This document shows positions 13,763-25,101 of a stretch of DNA of 64,000 nt, piece by piece. This DNA comes from Amaranthus tricolor. Lineage: Eukaryota > Streptophyta > Magnoliopsida > Caryophyllales > Amaranthaceae. A program made the translations under genes and the position numbers. The stretch is taken from positions 32,766,570 through 32,830,569 of the forward strand of contig NC_080050.1 in NCBI RefSeq assembly GCF_026212465.1. Reading direction: 5' to 3'. Each line of letters begins with the position of its first letter. The stretch's first letter is position 1. The notes under the pieces were generated by a model that did no database searches, had not been told where the DNA came from, and saw only the letters and a list, made by a program, of their open reading frames with translations.

Positions 13763-14308
13763 AAAAATATATAACGGATCGATCCAATTAGAGATGGTCT
13801 CTCAAAAAAATCGTCTCTCACGAAAATTTGTATTTAATTAAGCCTATAACCATTACGAACTTAAGTTAGTTAGACTATGGTAACTTAATTAAAAGCATTG
13901 CAGGCTACAACTACAACTTCAAATTCCTCTTCAAGATATGATATTAATTTGAAAATTTTTATTCATAGAATAGATTGAGAGAAGGAGAGGTACTGGATGA
14001 AATTTAGATTCATAACTTTTTTTTCAAAAAGTAATATTTACTGTCCAAGTGAAATAAAACTCGATTTTCGATAATTATTTAAAATTATTTCCCAAGATAT
14101 ATACTAGTATGGATAGTAAACTATCAAAAATAACCCGAAATATAATTTAATAATAATGATGATTATCAACATGACCTTAGTGTAATTTATATAATCAAAT
14201 AATTCTTGAAAAGTTAAAAAAATATTCAATTTATTTAATAAAAGAGAGAGTACTACACATAACCGCAAAATTAGAGAATATTTCAATCGTATATTCATAA
14301 CAAATTAT

Positions 14309-14311
14309 CAA

Positions 14312-14356
<45 letters not shown>
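14309..14356. repeat. ATT microsatellite
   Basis: About 15 uninterrupted ATT units. Confidence 0.95.
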
Positions 14357-14358
<2 letters not shown>

Positions 14359-14839
14359 CAGAAAAATCAACGTTAAATCAGAAATAGATTTGCAATTTAA
14401 TAACAAAAATATATAAACAAAATTCACTTAAAATGTATACAACAAGAATTCTAAAATTTTTGACTTCAAATAATTTTCAAGTCTTATTATAAAGTTACAA
14501 AACACTAATATACTTTTTATTCTCTTTGATTTTACAATATTAACAAAAGGATAAAGGAAACTCCGGAAAAGTCAATGGTATTAAAAAAAATATTCAAAGT
14601 CAACATTTTAAAAAGTAATAAAATCATAATATTAATAGTGGCTATAAAAATAAATAAAAAAAGTCCACATCAGTGATAAAATGATGCACCGATTTGCATC
14701 AATAAAAGTCGCTACGCCCACTTATTTAAAGCAACTAAAACAGGACATTATTTCATAATTTAAGGATATATAGTTGATAGTATGAAGTATTATCCCAAAC
14801 ACAAAGTTCTTTACATCAAACACCTGAAAACAGAAGAAA

Positions 14840-16227
14840 ATGTGCATAGCTGCATTTGCTTGGCAAGCTTTTTCCCTTCACCCTTTTGTTCTGTTGCTCA
14901 ACCGAGATGAATATTACAACAGGTAACTGTATTTCATTATTCTAATTTATGCAGTGTTTATACACGATACTCTAACGATGTATAAACGTCTTTTGGTGGT
15001 GCTATGTTAGGCCGACAACACCTTTAGGGTGGTGGGAAGGAGGAGAGATTCTAGGAGGAAGAGATGAGGTGGGCGGAGGAACCTGGCTTGCGTGTTCTAA
15101 GAAAGGGAAGGTAGCCTTCGTTACCAACGTTTTGGAGCTTGATTCCCATCATGGCGCCAAATCCCGCGGAGAGCTACCAGTTCGCTTCCTTAAGGTTAGT
15201 CACTTTGCCTTGTAGCTTTGAGCACGTCCTTTTCTTCACTCAACTGACAAGAATAGATTTAATTCTTTACAGAGTAAACAAAGCCCGAGAGAATTTGCGG
15301 AGATGCTAGCCGAAGAGGTGGAAGAATTCAATGGCTTCAACCTTATCGTAGCTGATCTTCCCTCAAAAAGCATGATTTACATCACCAACAGGCCTAAAGG
15401 GGAGTCTGTCAGGATCCAAGAGGTCCCACCAGGTCTCCATGTCCTCTCGAACGCAAAGCTAGATTCTCCGTGGCCAAAGGTCAGAAACAAGCAATATGTG
15501 CAACTGACATTCATAAATGAGTCCATGAAAGCACCTTTCCATTTATAGTTCATACAGCTAACATGCAGGCCTATGAATAAAGACAGCAGAGAAACATTAG
15601 TTCATTAGTTGTATGCATTAAACAAAATTGATAGGAAACAGAAAGCTAAACCAGAAACAGACAAGGACATTTTTAGTATTATTATTGAGGATCATCTAGT
15701 ACACAGTGAGAGTAACATTAAGTGGTAAAACTATTACTCAAGTTTCATCTCAGATACTTGCAATTTTACTGAAATCCTCAACCTTTTCTAACCGTGCAGG
15801 CAGAGCGTCTAGGACTGAAGTTCCAGAAAATGCTGTACAGATATGGTGAAGGTGAGATACCAATCAAGGATATGGTTAGCAAACTAATGAGGGACACAAA
15901 GAAGGCTGATGAAAGTAGATTGCCTCGTATTTGGCCACTTGAATGGGAATTGAGTATGAGCTCTATCTTTGTGAAAAAAGAGACCACTTCAGTAAGTCAT
16001 CTTTCAGATCCTCCCTTCACAAAATGAAAGGTGGTCAGCTTATCTAATCTATTGTATCATATGATGCACAGGGATACTATGGAACCAGAAGCACGGCAGC
16101 AGTAACAATGTTGGGAAATGGAGAAGTAAACTTTTATGAGACATATCTGGAGAAAGAAATGTGGAAAGAACAGAAAATCAATTACTGCATTGAAAAGCAG
16201 AGCACCGTTCAAGGCAACACGACCTAA
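14840..16227 (+). CDS. TANGO2: TANGO2 homologue (NRDE-domain protein)
   Basis: Five exons, 14840-14922, 15011-15194, 15273-15479, 15800-15991 and 16072-16227, encode 273 aa, the usual length of the family. The N-terminus MCIAAFAWQ... leads to LLLNRDEYYNR, which contains the defining Asn-Arg-Asp-Glu motif at about residues 21-24. Cys2 is conserved in the family, where the fold resembles N-terminal-nucleophile hydrolases. Other family landmarks are GWWEGGEILGGRDEVGGGTWLA in exon 2 and the C-terminal YGTRSTAAVTM and VNFYETYLE. TANGO2 proteins are linked to Golgi/ER organisation and, in animals, to mitochondrial lipid and haem handling; the plant role is unsettled. All exon junctions keep frame and no damage is seen. 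It is transcribed away from the bromodomain gene. Confidence 0.92.
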
Positions 16228-16889
16228 AACAAGAGAAAAAGATTGTTATATCATACTTTCGATTATGCATTGTGTTAACGCATGGACATAGCCTCCTGCA
16301 AGATCCGTGTAGCCATGGTCTTTTAATCTGAATAATAGGATTCAAATAAAGTAGTATTGTAAAAAACTAGCCAATTTATAGTTGGTGGGAGTTATGTATT
16401 CAACAAATTCAATTCAAAAATTTGTACTCTTCTCCCTTCTCTCCTTAGTTTTTGGGTTGCTAATTTATTGTTCAAGAATCAGTCCACGCTATTAGGTATC
16501 ATTGAAAGAAAAACAAACACAAGAAACCAGCATGAGAAAAGTTTATTTACTCAACATGCAATGGGAAAGAGCACCAAAAGATAAAATTCAGATAAAATAT
16601 CCTAATTGACAGCAGAGAAGAAAGAAAAGAGAGTCGTAATGCATTCTAGACCAGTATTGAATGGCTTATGGTAGAAAACCATTGTGCAACTTCATAACCA
16701 AGAGAAAAGCACTGAATTATCACCAATGTTAAGCCATGTATTTCAAAGTAGCACGAGGGCATAATTTATCATATAATTATACACAATGCTACATGACGCA
16801 AAATAGCTTAGGAGGGTCTACAAACAAAAAATTCCTGCCATACTAATTGAAATAATTGCTTGATTAGAGTCTAAGTATGAAACTTAAGC
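16228..16889. other. 3' flank of TANGO2 gene
   Basis: Contains the 3' untranslated region and AT-rich intergenic DNA. I see no gene or clear repeat. Confidence 0.5.
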
Positions 16890-17426
16890 TCTAATGTTAC
16901 CAAGATCGAAAGGCACGAAGTAACTTTGATGAACCGATATAATTTCAATGACTATGACATTGTTTAAAGGAAATAAAACAATGCAAAAAGAACACAAAGA
17001 TTTAAGGAGATTCACCCAATGATGGCTACGTCCTCCGTGGTGTGTAGTTAATTGCTTGTATTATCACAATTGATAAATACAACTCTTACAATGAAATATT
17101 ACAAAAGATGAAAGAGAATGCAAAGGCTATGCGTTTAGGCTTAAGGGTTTGTGTTTGATGTGTTTGGATGAACAAATGAGCTCCCTATTTATAGGGGAGA
17201 TCACACTAAGCAACATTTTCCACTTCTTCATTAAGATTCATAACTCCCATGTTTAAGTCACATACATTAATCTTTTCATTACTTCAAGAATTATTCCATC
17301 ACATTCAACACACATTAAGTAACTCACTTAATACACCCATTAACTTACTCCATAGGATTCCATCCAACGAGTTCACACATGAATGCACAATCAATTGATG
17401 CACTCAAGTCACCATAAATCTTAACA
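16890..17426 (-). mobile_element. Copia-type LTR with primer-binding site, minus strand
   Basis: On the minus strand an LTR-like sequence begins TGTTAAGATTTATGG at 17426. A strong TATA signal (CCTATAAATAGGG) lies near 17190. The sequence runs to about 16905, where TGGTAACATTAGAGCT resembles the TGGTATCAGAGC primer-binding site complementary to initiator tRNA-Met. That arrangement marks a 5' LTR with the start of a leader. No gag or pol follows at lower coordinates, so only the end of an element remains. Confidence 0.55.
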
Positions 17427-17427
17427 C

Positions 17428-18331
17428 TGATGGAGCGAAGAAAGCGAAGATTATGAGATAAAACAAATTATTGTATATACTAATCAATAAGCAACTAGGA
17501 TAGGATTACAGATGAAAATAGTGAAAACCAAAACAAATTTTATTAGAAATATAATACAAGTAAATTAAACTACAATTACAAGATAATATTGTAGACACCA
17601 TCAAGTATGACAATAGACTTATTGCTTGTCATGAACACCAAATGTTGAACACCATGAAGATTTCATTGCGATACTTAAGTCACTCGGAAACTTAATATAA
17701 AAGCGATATGCAAACTTTTCTTTTGTGATATTTCCCCCACAAAAAAGATACTTGAGTTTGAGATATGAAAATTCACAAAGATATACAATCAATCACATTA
17801 AACACTTAGTAAAAAGTGATTAAGCTAAATGATTATTTGTTTGTGGAAGATAATAAAATCAGAAACTTTGTGAAGAGTCTATAGAGTTCTTCACAAGTTC
17901 AAGCAAGAGAGAAAGACAATAATAAGATCTTATTTTCAGAAAAATGCTTTTTGTGCTTTTTAATCATTAATTTCATGCAACTCTATTTATAGAATAATGT
18001 TGCAAGTTATCCATCCTATATGCCTTCTATAACTGATGATTTAATAAGTTCTATAATGAAGAAAAACTTCCATTGATGTAAGAACATAATGCTTCATGAA
18101 ATAAAGTTTTGATTCATCATGATGCATGACATTTGGTCATGCTACACCAAAGGCGCCGCACCCCGCAACATTTGGTCGCACTGCACGACTCGCCTTCTAT
18201 TCACTTTACTTCAATATTGCGTTTTGTTTTCTAAAACACTTAAGACTATTAGATATAAATCTATATATGCCCCACTATATTAATAGTACATAGGATATGT
18301 CTTAAACTCTTAATTGGCTCTAAATGCCAAC
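17428..18331 (-). mobile_element. Second copia-type LTR, minus strand
   Basis: On the minus strand a sequence starting TGTTGGCATTTAGAGCC at 18331 and ending ...CTCCATCA at 17428 has the TG...CA ends of an LTR. A canonical TATA signal (CTATAAATAGAG) lies near 17990, about the place expected for U3/R. It ends one base from the start of the neighbouring LTR. No direct 5-bp target duplication is evident, so the ends are provisional. Confidence 0.45.
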
Positions 18332-18742
18332 AAGTTTGGCACACTTTTGAGTGGTAACGTTAAGCACTAAAGCTACTTGTCGAACAAAAATTTAAAAATC
18401 AACTCCATACCATTTGTCCTCTTTCTAATGTTATATTATAATAAACTAGGATTATTCCAATGTTAATGCTTTTGCCTGGTTTTCCAAGACACAAACAGAA
18501 ATGTGAATGCCCCTTGTACAATCATGAGGCCAATTCATATCGGATGATAGTTACCATTGTTTGAACATGTCAATAAACTATAAACTTGACAGTATGTTTT
18601 GTGGTCAATGTCTTGTCTTAAATCAGATTAAACAATAATCTATTACAAAGGACTAGTAGACAGCATTGCTACATCAATTAATGTAGAGAAGAAAGCTATT
18701 AATTTACCAGATTTCATACGACATTAACATACCTAACATGTT
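18332..18742. other. 3' flank of PPR gene
   Basis: AT-rich non-coding DNA downstream of the minus-strand PPR gene; nothing recognisable. Confidence 0.5.
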
Positions 18743-20290
18743 TTATCGATCCAGTTGCAACAACTGAGACCTCAATTCAGCATCCAATTTGAATCCTGCC
18801 AACTCTACCTCCTTGCAAACCTCTTTGCACTTAGCAAACCTTCCAGATAACAGGTACATACTGATCATATCACGATAGATATCATATGTTGGAGAAAAGC
18901 CAGCTTCCTTCATCTTAGAAAAATATCTCGCTGCCCTTGGGAGGTCATTCAGAGCAAAAAATAGCTTAATCAACACCCTGAATGCCGGCATATCAAAGCA
19001 ATAATTCAAGTGCTCCATTTCCCAAATCAAAGTCAATGCCTCCCTATAATTTTTTGCACACAAACGGCAATAAATCACTGTCGTATACATAACAACACTC
19101 GGCTGGTTCTTGGACTGAAGACACCACTCAAACAAGGATTCCACAAAATCAAAATTCCCAAGTCTAACACAAACTTTCATAATTGCAGTACAGTCCTGCA
19201 GGCTTATGTTCAGACTGTCTCGCTCGCTAAGCTCTTCCAGTAAAGCTACAACAAAGTCATACTTATCAGGGTTTTTCCCAAGCTCCAATAGCAACTTGAC
19301 ATAGATACTGGAATCCAACATTCTTTTACAACGTCTTGCCGCAGAAAGAAGCTTCCATGCAAGATTCAAGCTTCCCGCTTTAATAAAGCCCCTAGCAATT
19401 GCTTCTAAAACATTTCGACTAGCCAAACTAGTGAATTTTTCCAGATCAAAGGGCAGTTTCAGGTCGTGCGTTCTTGCCAAAATTTCAACTGTAGAAGCAA
19501 GAATACGATCATCTGGAAATAGGTGGGGTTGTTCCTGTGCCCAACAAAACGTCTGCAGAGCTCGATCTGGAAGGCCCATATGACCCAATTCTCGAATGGT
19601 CAAAGACAAGGATCCCTTACGTAGAAATCTACCCCATTTGTTGAGAATAGAAGAAACATTCACTTCAGCAGGAAGGCTTTTAATTTGTCTAGCCAAATTG
19701 AGCAAGAAAACTGGATCCTTGTGTATTTTCTTGGACAGAGCTTGTCTTGAGAGCGCTGCAGGTGAAGAACTCCCAACATGCTTCCTTGTCGCTGGGAGTC
19801 TCAGTGGTCGAATTTTGTGTGGAAGAGGAAGTGGAAGTGGCCTTTCCCGATTCAATTTCCCGGGTTTTTGAGGAATTCTTCCTTGAAATAGAGATGATAT
19901 TGCTTCAATTTCATCAGGGTCCCAAACATCATATTCAACCTTATCTTCAACTTCATCATCTATCTCATCATTGAAAGAAACTCCTTCATCTGGATCACCA
20001 GATCTCCAGTCAATATGCACATCTATATCAGAGTTGTCCATGACCTCCTTCCTTGGTTTCATATATGTATCAACCCCAAAATCAGGAGGAATCTTGGTTC
20101 GACGTGGATAGCGGAGATACTTAGGAGGTTTTCTTGAGTGAATAGCTGACACAAAATGCATTTTGACATATACCCTAGACATATTCAAATATGTTTCGCC
20201 CAGCTTTATTTTGTGACATATATTTTGGGTGAACATTAGCTTGCCAGGAAGGGAATGATGTAATTCAGTCTGCAAAATATTTGAATCCAT
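18743..20290 (-). CDS. Pentatricopeptide repeat protein, EMB975/At2g01860-like
   Basis: One uninterrupted 515-aa frame without introns, as is usual for plant PPR genes. The N-terminal third holds PPKYLRYPRRTKIPPDFG, an acidic stretch, and IEAISSLFQGRIPQKPGKLN, a signature I associate with the At2g01860 (EMB975) orthologue group. The C-terminal half is made of helical repeats. The clearest PPR-like units run from VVMYTTVIYCRLCAKNY through MPAFRVLIKLFFALNDL to SPTYDIYRDMISMYLLSGRF, at about residues 395-500. PPR proteins bind organelle RNA; an embryo-lethal plastid role is known for the presumed Arabidopsis orthologue from memory only. The start at 20290 gives MDSNILQTELHH..., not an obvious transit peptide. 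The later Met at MSRVYVKMHF (about residue 38) is an alternative start with a more transit-like sequence. Confidence 0.85.
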   Translation of the reverse strand: MDSNILQTELHHSLPGKLMFTQNICHKIKLGETYLNMSRVYVKMHFVSAIHSRKPPKYLRYPRRTKIPPDFGVDTYMKPRKEVMDNSDIDVHIDWRSGDPDEGVSFNDEIDDEVEDKVEYDVWDPDEIEAISSLFQGRIPQKPGKLNRERPLPLPLPHKIRPLRLPATRKHVGSSSPAALSRQALSKKIHKDPVFLLNLARQIKSLPAEVNVSSILNKWGRFLRKGSLSLTIRELGHMGLPDRALQTFCWAQEQPHLFPDDRILASTVEILARTHDLKLPFDLEKFTSLASRNVLEAIARGFIKAGSLNLAWKLLSAARRCKRMLDSSIYVKLLLELGKNPDKYDFVVALLEELSERDSLNISLQDCTAIMKVCVRLGNFDFVESLFEWCLQSKNQPSVVMYTTVIYCRLCAKNYREALTLIWEMEHLNYCFDMPAFRVLIKLFFALNDLPRAARYFSKMKEAGFSPTYDIYRDMISMYLLSGRFAKCKEVCKEVELAGFKLDAELRSQLLQLDR

Positions 20291-21600
20291 TTTATCACCT
20301 CTAAATTCGTTTATTTCAAAATTAGCAATGCAATTTCTAGTATAATGGAGATCAGAGAACCCATATGTGCATTAAAACCCTATTTGAAGTAAAATTCAGT
20401 TTAACCTGAAAATTAAAACCACAAAGAGAATTTTCAAGGGAAGAAGTGGGGTATTAACTGGGAGATAAAAGTGTGGAAAAGGGATTGAGAATAACAATAT
20501 CATTCACTATTCAAACTAACGATAAACAATATCATTAATAAAGGACTCGCTCACTAACGACCAAAAGTTAGAAAAATAACCCAACTAAGGTACTACTTTC
20601 CTCTTATGAACCGGGAACCTATACAAGTTAGGAATAGAACTAATAAGTTCCATTAACTACTTTGTCATACCAACTAAATGCCCAAGTAACCACTATCACC
20701 CATTCAACATGAGTTTTCGATTACTCTAGCATGCACACAACTCATTCAATACAAGTCAAAATCATTCACTCAACACAGCATAAGTCTTTTCACCAATTTA
20801 AAAGTAAAAGCATATGGGAATCGTTCCTTTTCATCAACTAATTTTGAGTATATCGATTCGCGTTACCCAAAAATAACCAATCACAACTAAGCCTTACAAT
20901 TTTAATATAACACTTATACAACGATAAGGCAAATCTTAGAGTTATCGAATCGCAATGTCATTTGTTAAGAAAGAACTATAATCAAAGCAACACGACAAGT
21001 AAATTTAGCAACCATCAACGATAAGTTGACATTATGCCCTTAGCTTACTAACATTATGCATTATGACTTCAATAACAACCTAATAAGAGTACTTGCAATT
21101 CGCAACAATCAAACCAAAACAACTAGCAACTATTATTCCCAATTTAACAACCAAATCACTTCCATAGTCAACTAAAATCATCACCCTTACTAAGTATCAC
21201 AACAATACCCATCGACTAAGTCTTAAAATAACTTTTAAGGTTATTTAATCAATCATCACAGCACCAAAATATAGCATAAAACACATATCATTAGTAATTT
21301 CATCTCTAAATCCAAACCTTAGTCATTTCATGTTCAAAGATAACACTTTTAACTATTATCCTTAGCAAGAATCAATAAAACTAATACACCACCAAAATAT
21401 AACATGAAAGCCCACGACATTACTAATTTCAACTCTAAATCAAACCCTAATTATTTCATATTCAAGGATAATATCTTTAACTATTACCCATACTCAAATT
21501 CAATAAAACTAATACACAATCAACACACGACTCATAAACATGGTATATTCTAATTAGAAACAATAAATTAATCAATTAGGAAAGTGAGAGATAGCTTACA
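20291..21600. other. A/C-rich gene-free DNA, possibly LTR or gypsy interior
   Basis: The first 200 bases include the PPR gene's 5' flank. From about 20500 the plus strand turns rich in A and C with few G, like 715-4200, and runs into the gypsy LTR copy starting near 21601. AACAATATCATT occurs at 20491 and again near 20525. No coding frame is visible. Confidence 0.4.
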
Positions 21601-21942
21601 ATGGGTGGAACTGGGAAATGGGTCAAAGGGTTGGTGGTTCTTGTGGTGATAAGACCCACCGTGTGTGATGGTGGAGGAAAGTTGCGTGGTGGTGCTACAC
21701 TTGGCGTCACAGCAGCCTGCTGCTGTTGGGGGGCAAAACGCAGCCGTGGCTGCTGCTGGGAGGGAGGACGCTGGGGTGCTATTACATGGATGGCTGCCGG
21801 CTGATGGTGGTGTTCGTGGGGAGGTTCACGTGGCCTGCGGTGTGGCTGGGCTGCTGTAGCCGTGCGGAGTGAGGGAGAAGGAGAGAAGAAGGGTGGGAAG
21901 GTTAGGGATGACGGCTAGTGTTTCATGCGTTTTTATCACTAA

Positions 21943-21983
<41 letters not shown>

Positions 21984-22268
21984 CTTATTTATTTATTTAT
22001 TTATTTTCTAAATTTACCTTCTTGAAATGTCCAACTATGAAAGCTCACTTATGTGTGCTCACAAGTTCTAATAAATAAAATAATTTCAATTCGAACATCT
22101 TTATTTTAGTAATCACAAATTTATTTTTAATATAAATATGTTAATGTTTAAATTCCTATGTAAATGAAATTTATTAATACTAACTCAAAATAATTTAATA
22201 TATTTATATAATATCCAAAAGTGATTATAATAATAAAAATTAATGACATCATAAAAATGACGGGGTGT
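21601..22268 (-). mobile_element. Gypsy-type LTR copy, minus strand, related to 1-714
   Basis: The G-rich block at 21601-21900, an ATT microsatellite at about 21949-21982 and an AT-rich tail match the order and much of the sequence of 1-714. On the minus strand the LTR starts TAACACCCCGTCA at about 22268, the usual TGTAACACCCCG start lacking its first bases. It is joined without spacer to a copia remnant whose reading frame runs up to the junction. Confidence 0.6.
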
Positions 22269-23190
22269 TATCCATTATTTTCTCTATACAATTTGGAAAC
22301 AGAAATCAAGTTAAATCTAAACTAAGGTACAAATAGAATATTTTTGAGCATCAACTGTGGTGTGATATGTACATCACCAAGTTGACTAACCTTCACCTTA
22401 CTTCCACTGGGAATGGTGATCTCATGAGTATGGCCTTTGATATTGCGAATATTATGAAGATGAAGAAGAGAGTTACACATGTGATCGGAAGCGCCACTAA
22501 CAATGATTCATGTATCTTTGTTGAAGAAAAAGGATAAACAAAAAGCACCTGCTATGTTGGCGGCACTTGAAGTATCAAGAACCTCCATAGGGGTATTTTC
22601 TTGAGAGGTCGCATTCTTACCAAGAAGTGCACAAAGATGGTTAAATTGTTCCAAACTGAGACCTGTGTTTTCAAACTCGTTCTTTGCAACTAGATCAGAA
22701 CCAGCAAGTGCGGCAAAACGTTTATTAGATGGCCTATTCTTGTTTGGATACCCATGAAGCTTGAAACAACGATCCGTGGTATGGCCCTTCATGTGACAAT
22801 AATCACAATAATAGGTGACATTAGCCTGTTTGTGTTTGTTGTTAGAACCAGCCTTTTGTCCACCACCAGTTCAGGTATTGCCATAACTGCGTTCGTGAAC
22901 ATTCGACACCATGGGCTCAGAAGTGAAAACGGGTAGCTTGCTGATACTTTTGTGTATCTCCTCTTGCAACAGTAAACGGTATGCCAAAGAACATATGGGA
23001 ACCGGATCTAGAGCATCAAGTTGATCCCAAATCAATTTGATTTTACTGAAATACTTAGAAACAGACATATCAGATTCTTGAACAACATCAAACAATTCAG
23101 TGTGTAAGGAATAAATTTGTGCAGCGCATGTTTGGCCATAGTGATCTTTAAGATCCTTCCACATCTCTTGTGTTGTGATATAGTACACGA
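22269..23190 (-). pseudogene. Ty1/copia gag and protease remnant
   Basis: Three minus-strand blocks are in family order. First, 22871-23188 reads EMWKDLKDHYGQ... and DMSVSKYFSKIKLIWDQLDAL, typical of copia gag. Second, 22508-22810 contains the zinc knuckle YYCHMKGHTTDRCFKLHGYP. Third, 22270-22500 reads IVSGASDHMCNSLLHLH... then NLISVSKLYRENNG, the protease to gag-pre-integrase region. The frame carries stops and shifts. The protease active site, normally Asp-Ser/Thr-Gly, reads Val-Ser-Gly because the Asp codon is missing. Integrase, reverse transcriptase and LTRs are absent. Confidence 0.8.
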
Positions 23191-24045
23191 CTTTCTTAAA
23201 TTACAATATTTAGAGAAAAGACTCAGCTTTTGAAATAAAAAGGATTTGATTATAAAAAATTTTAAAAATTAAATTTGATTTTGAAATAATTTTCAAAACA
23301 AGTGTCTTTGTATTCGAGTTTAATATCAAGACTTATTTGTTGTTATTAATAGTGAATAAGAGAAGACCATGTTAAAAGTTGAAAAAATTTACTACGATTT
23401 TGTTCATTGTTACAATGATTGTCACTTAGTTCCCTGTTATGAACAGTGAACAATATGTTTTTTTAAAAAATTATGATTTTGCTTTTTTTTTATTTGTTGT
23501 TACTAACAATTGAAAAGTTAGCGTTTGTTTTGTTTAATATTTGTCAATATTTTTTAGTTCAGCTAAATAAGTTGACAGTATATTATTAAATAAATGAACT
23601 GCTTATTAAAAAGATTTGACTAAATTAAATATTAATAGTTGGTTATTAGAGGAAACGTAAATAAAAAAGCTAGAAAGCAATTGAAAAATTGGTCAATTTT
23701 TTTTAATTTTAGCTTGGAAGTGATAAAAAATATTTACCATATAGTATAGTGTGTCTTCAAGTATGGATCATCTTAACCAGAAAGTCTGATGGTGGATGAA
23801 CATTGAACACTATTGCCTATTGCACTTTATTAACGACTAAAGAGGGGAAATACAAGAAGGACATCACTACTACTACATATACCTTTTAATTTCCTTCTAC
23901 AATGAACATGTAGGGTTTCTCCCGGGAACATAATTATAGAATCTCATATTGCCACGTGTTCAGTTCTCATCAACTTGCTAGCTTCCTATTTTTGCAACTC
24001 TACATATTAAATAGGCTTAACAAAATGTAGACCTAACCCGTTGAT
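23191..24045. other. Intergenic, AT-rich
   Basis: No gene or recognisable repeat. The stretch links the copia remnant to the foldback element. Confidence 0.4.
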
Positions 24046-24531
24046 CCAAGTTGTGAAAATTTAAAATGATTAAGACAAATAATTAATAAAATGAATCAAA
24101 TCAGATAAGTTTTAACTTATTTTCAAGAGTAAGCGTGAAATTTTCAAATCTGTGGTTTGGGGCTGTTCTCAGTTAGTAACTGCAAACAGGTCAAAAAAAT
24201 ACAATAGTTGTTCGTAGTTACTAACTGCGAACAACTTTGACTTTTTTTTGACCTGTTCGCTGTGTGACCTATTCACGGTGGAAGGTGTTGTGCGTATTTG
24301 TGGAGTTAGCTGTTCGCAGTTACTAACTGCAAACAGGACAAAAAAAAGTCAAAGTTGTTCGCAGTTAGTAACTGCGAACAGCTATTGTGTTTTTTTTGAC
24401 CTAACTGCGAACAGCCCCAAACCATAGGGTTTGGGAATTTTACGCTACTTTTGAAAATAAGTTGAAACTTATCTTATTTGGTTCATTTTGTTGATAATTT
24501 GTTTTAATCATTTCAAAATTTCCCAAGTTGT
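24046..24531. repeat. Foldback element, about 486 bp inverted repeat
   Basis: The left arm, about 24046-24265, and the right arm, about 24305-24531, are reverse complements over almost their whole length. The outer parts pair CAAGTTGTGAAAATTT with AAATTTCCCAAGTTG, and the AAGATAAGTTTCAACTTATT region pairs with its counterpart. Each arm also contains GTTCGCAGTTA next to TAACTGCGAAC, a short palindrome repeated several times. The loop is about 40 bases around 24288. There is no coding frame. It lies about 570 bp upstream of the bHLH start codon. It may be a non-autonomous DNA transposon or a hairpin-RNA source; the superfamily is unknown. Confidence 0.8.
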
Positions 24532-25101
24532 CGACTAATTTGACACTGAAACAAACTAGTGAATAAGCTAAGTGCTAAAATTAGGTGTTTAAAAATAAAA
24601 AATAAAAAATAAAAAATTATCGTAAATAATATAAAATTTTATTGATTTTTCTATAATAATACTAGTTTTTGATTAACCATGAATATTATCAATTTTAAGG
24701 AGTATTTTCTAAGAATAATACCAACTTTTATTTAACTATTAATTACCTTTAATTTTTTGTCAAATAGCATACTATAAATAAAAATTAGTATTATTCTAAG
24801 CTAATGTCCTTTAAATTAATATTATTCATAGTAATTTAAAAAAAATTTGTATTACGATTATTTTCATACAAAATAGTACCAATAAATAAAATTTACAGGG
24901 ACATGACTCACATGAGGGATTATTAGGAGTACACTGTACAACTGATGAGATACACCACACCACACCACACCCCACCCCGCCTTTTATTTTTTATTTATAT
25001 TTTATAAATAAGCTTACTCCTCACTGAAATTCCCCATAATCCAAAACTCTTGCCATTCTCTCAAAACCCCAAAAATAAAATCATAATTAAAAAAAAAATT
25101 A
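24532..25101. promoter_or_regulatory. Upstream region of the bHLH gene
   Basis: AT-rich DNA followed by a CACCACACCACACC tract at 24953-24980 and TTTATAAATAAG at 25001, a plausible TATA element about 100 bases before the start codon. The assignment is by position only. Confidence 0.35.

Larger units (their letters stand above)
11531..14839. other. Intergenic between divergent bromodomain and TANGO2 genes
   Basis: The two flanking genes point away from each other, so this 3.3 kb must hold both promoters. No credible coding frame or transposon end is visible. It holds a degenerate tandem repeat at 13631-13762 and an ATT microsatellite at 14309-14356, described separately. Confidence 0.5.
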
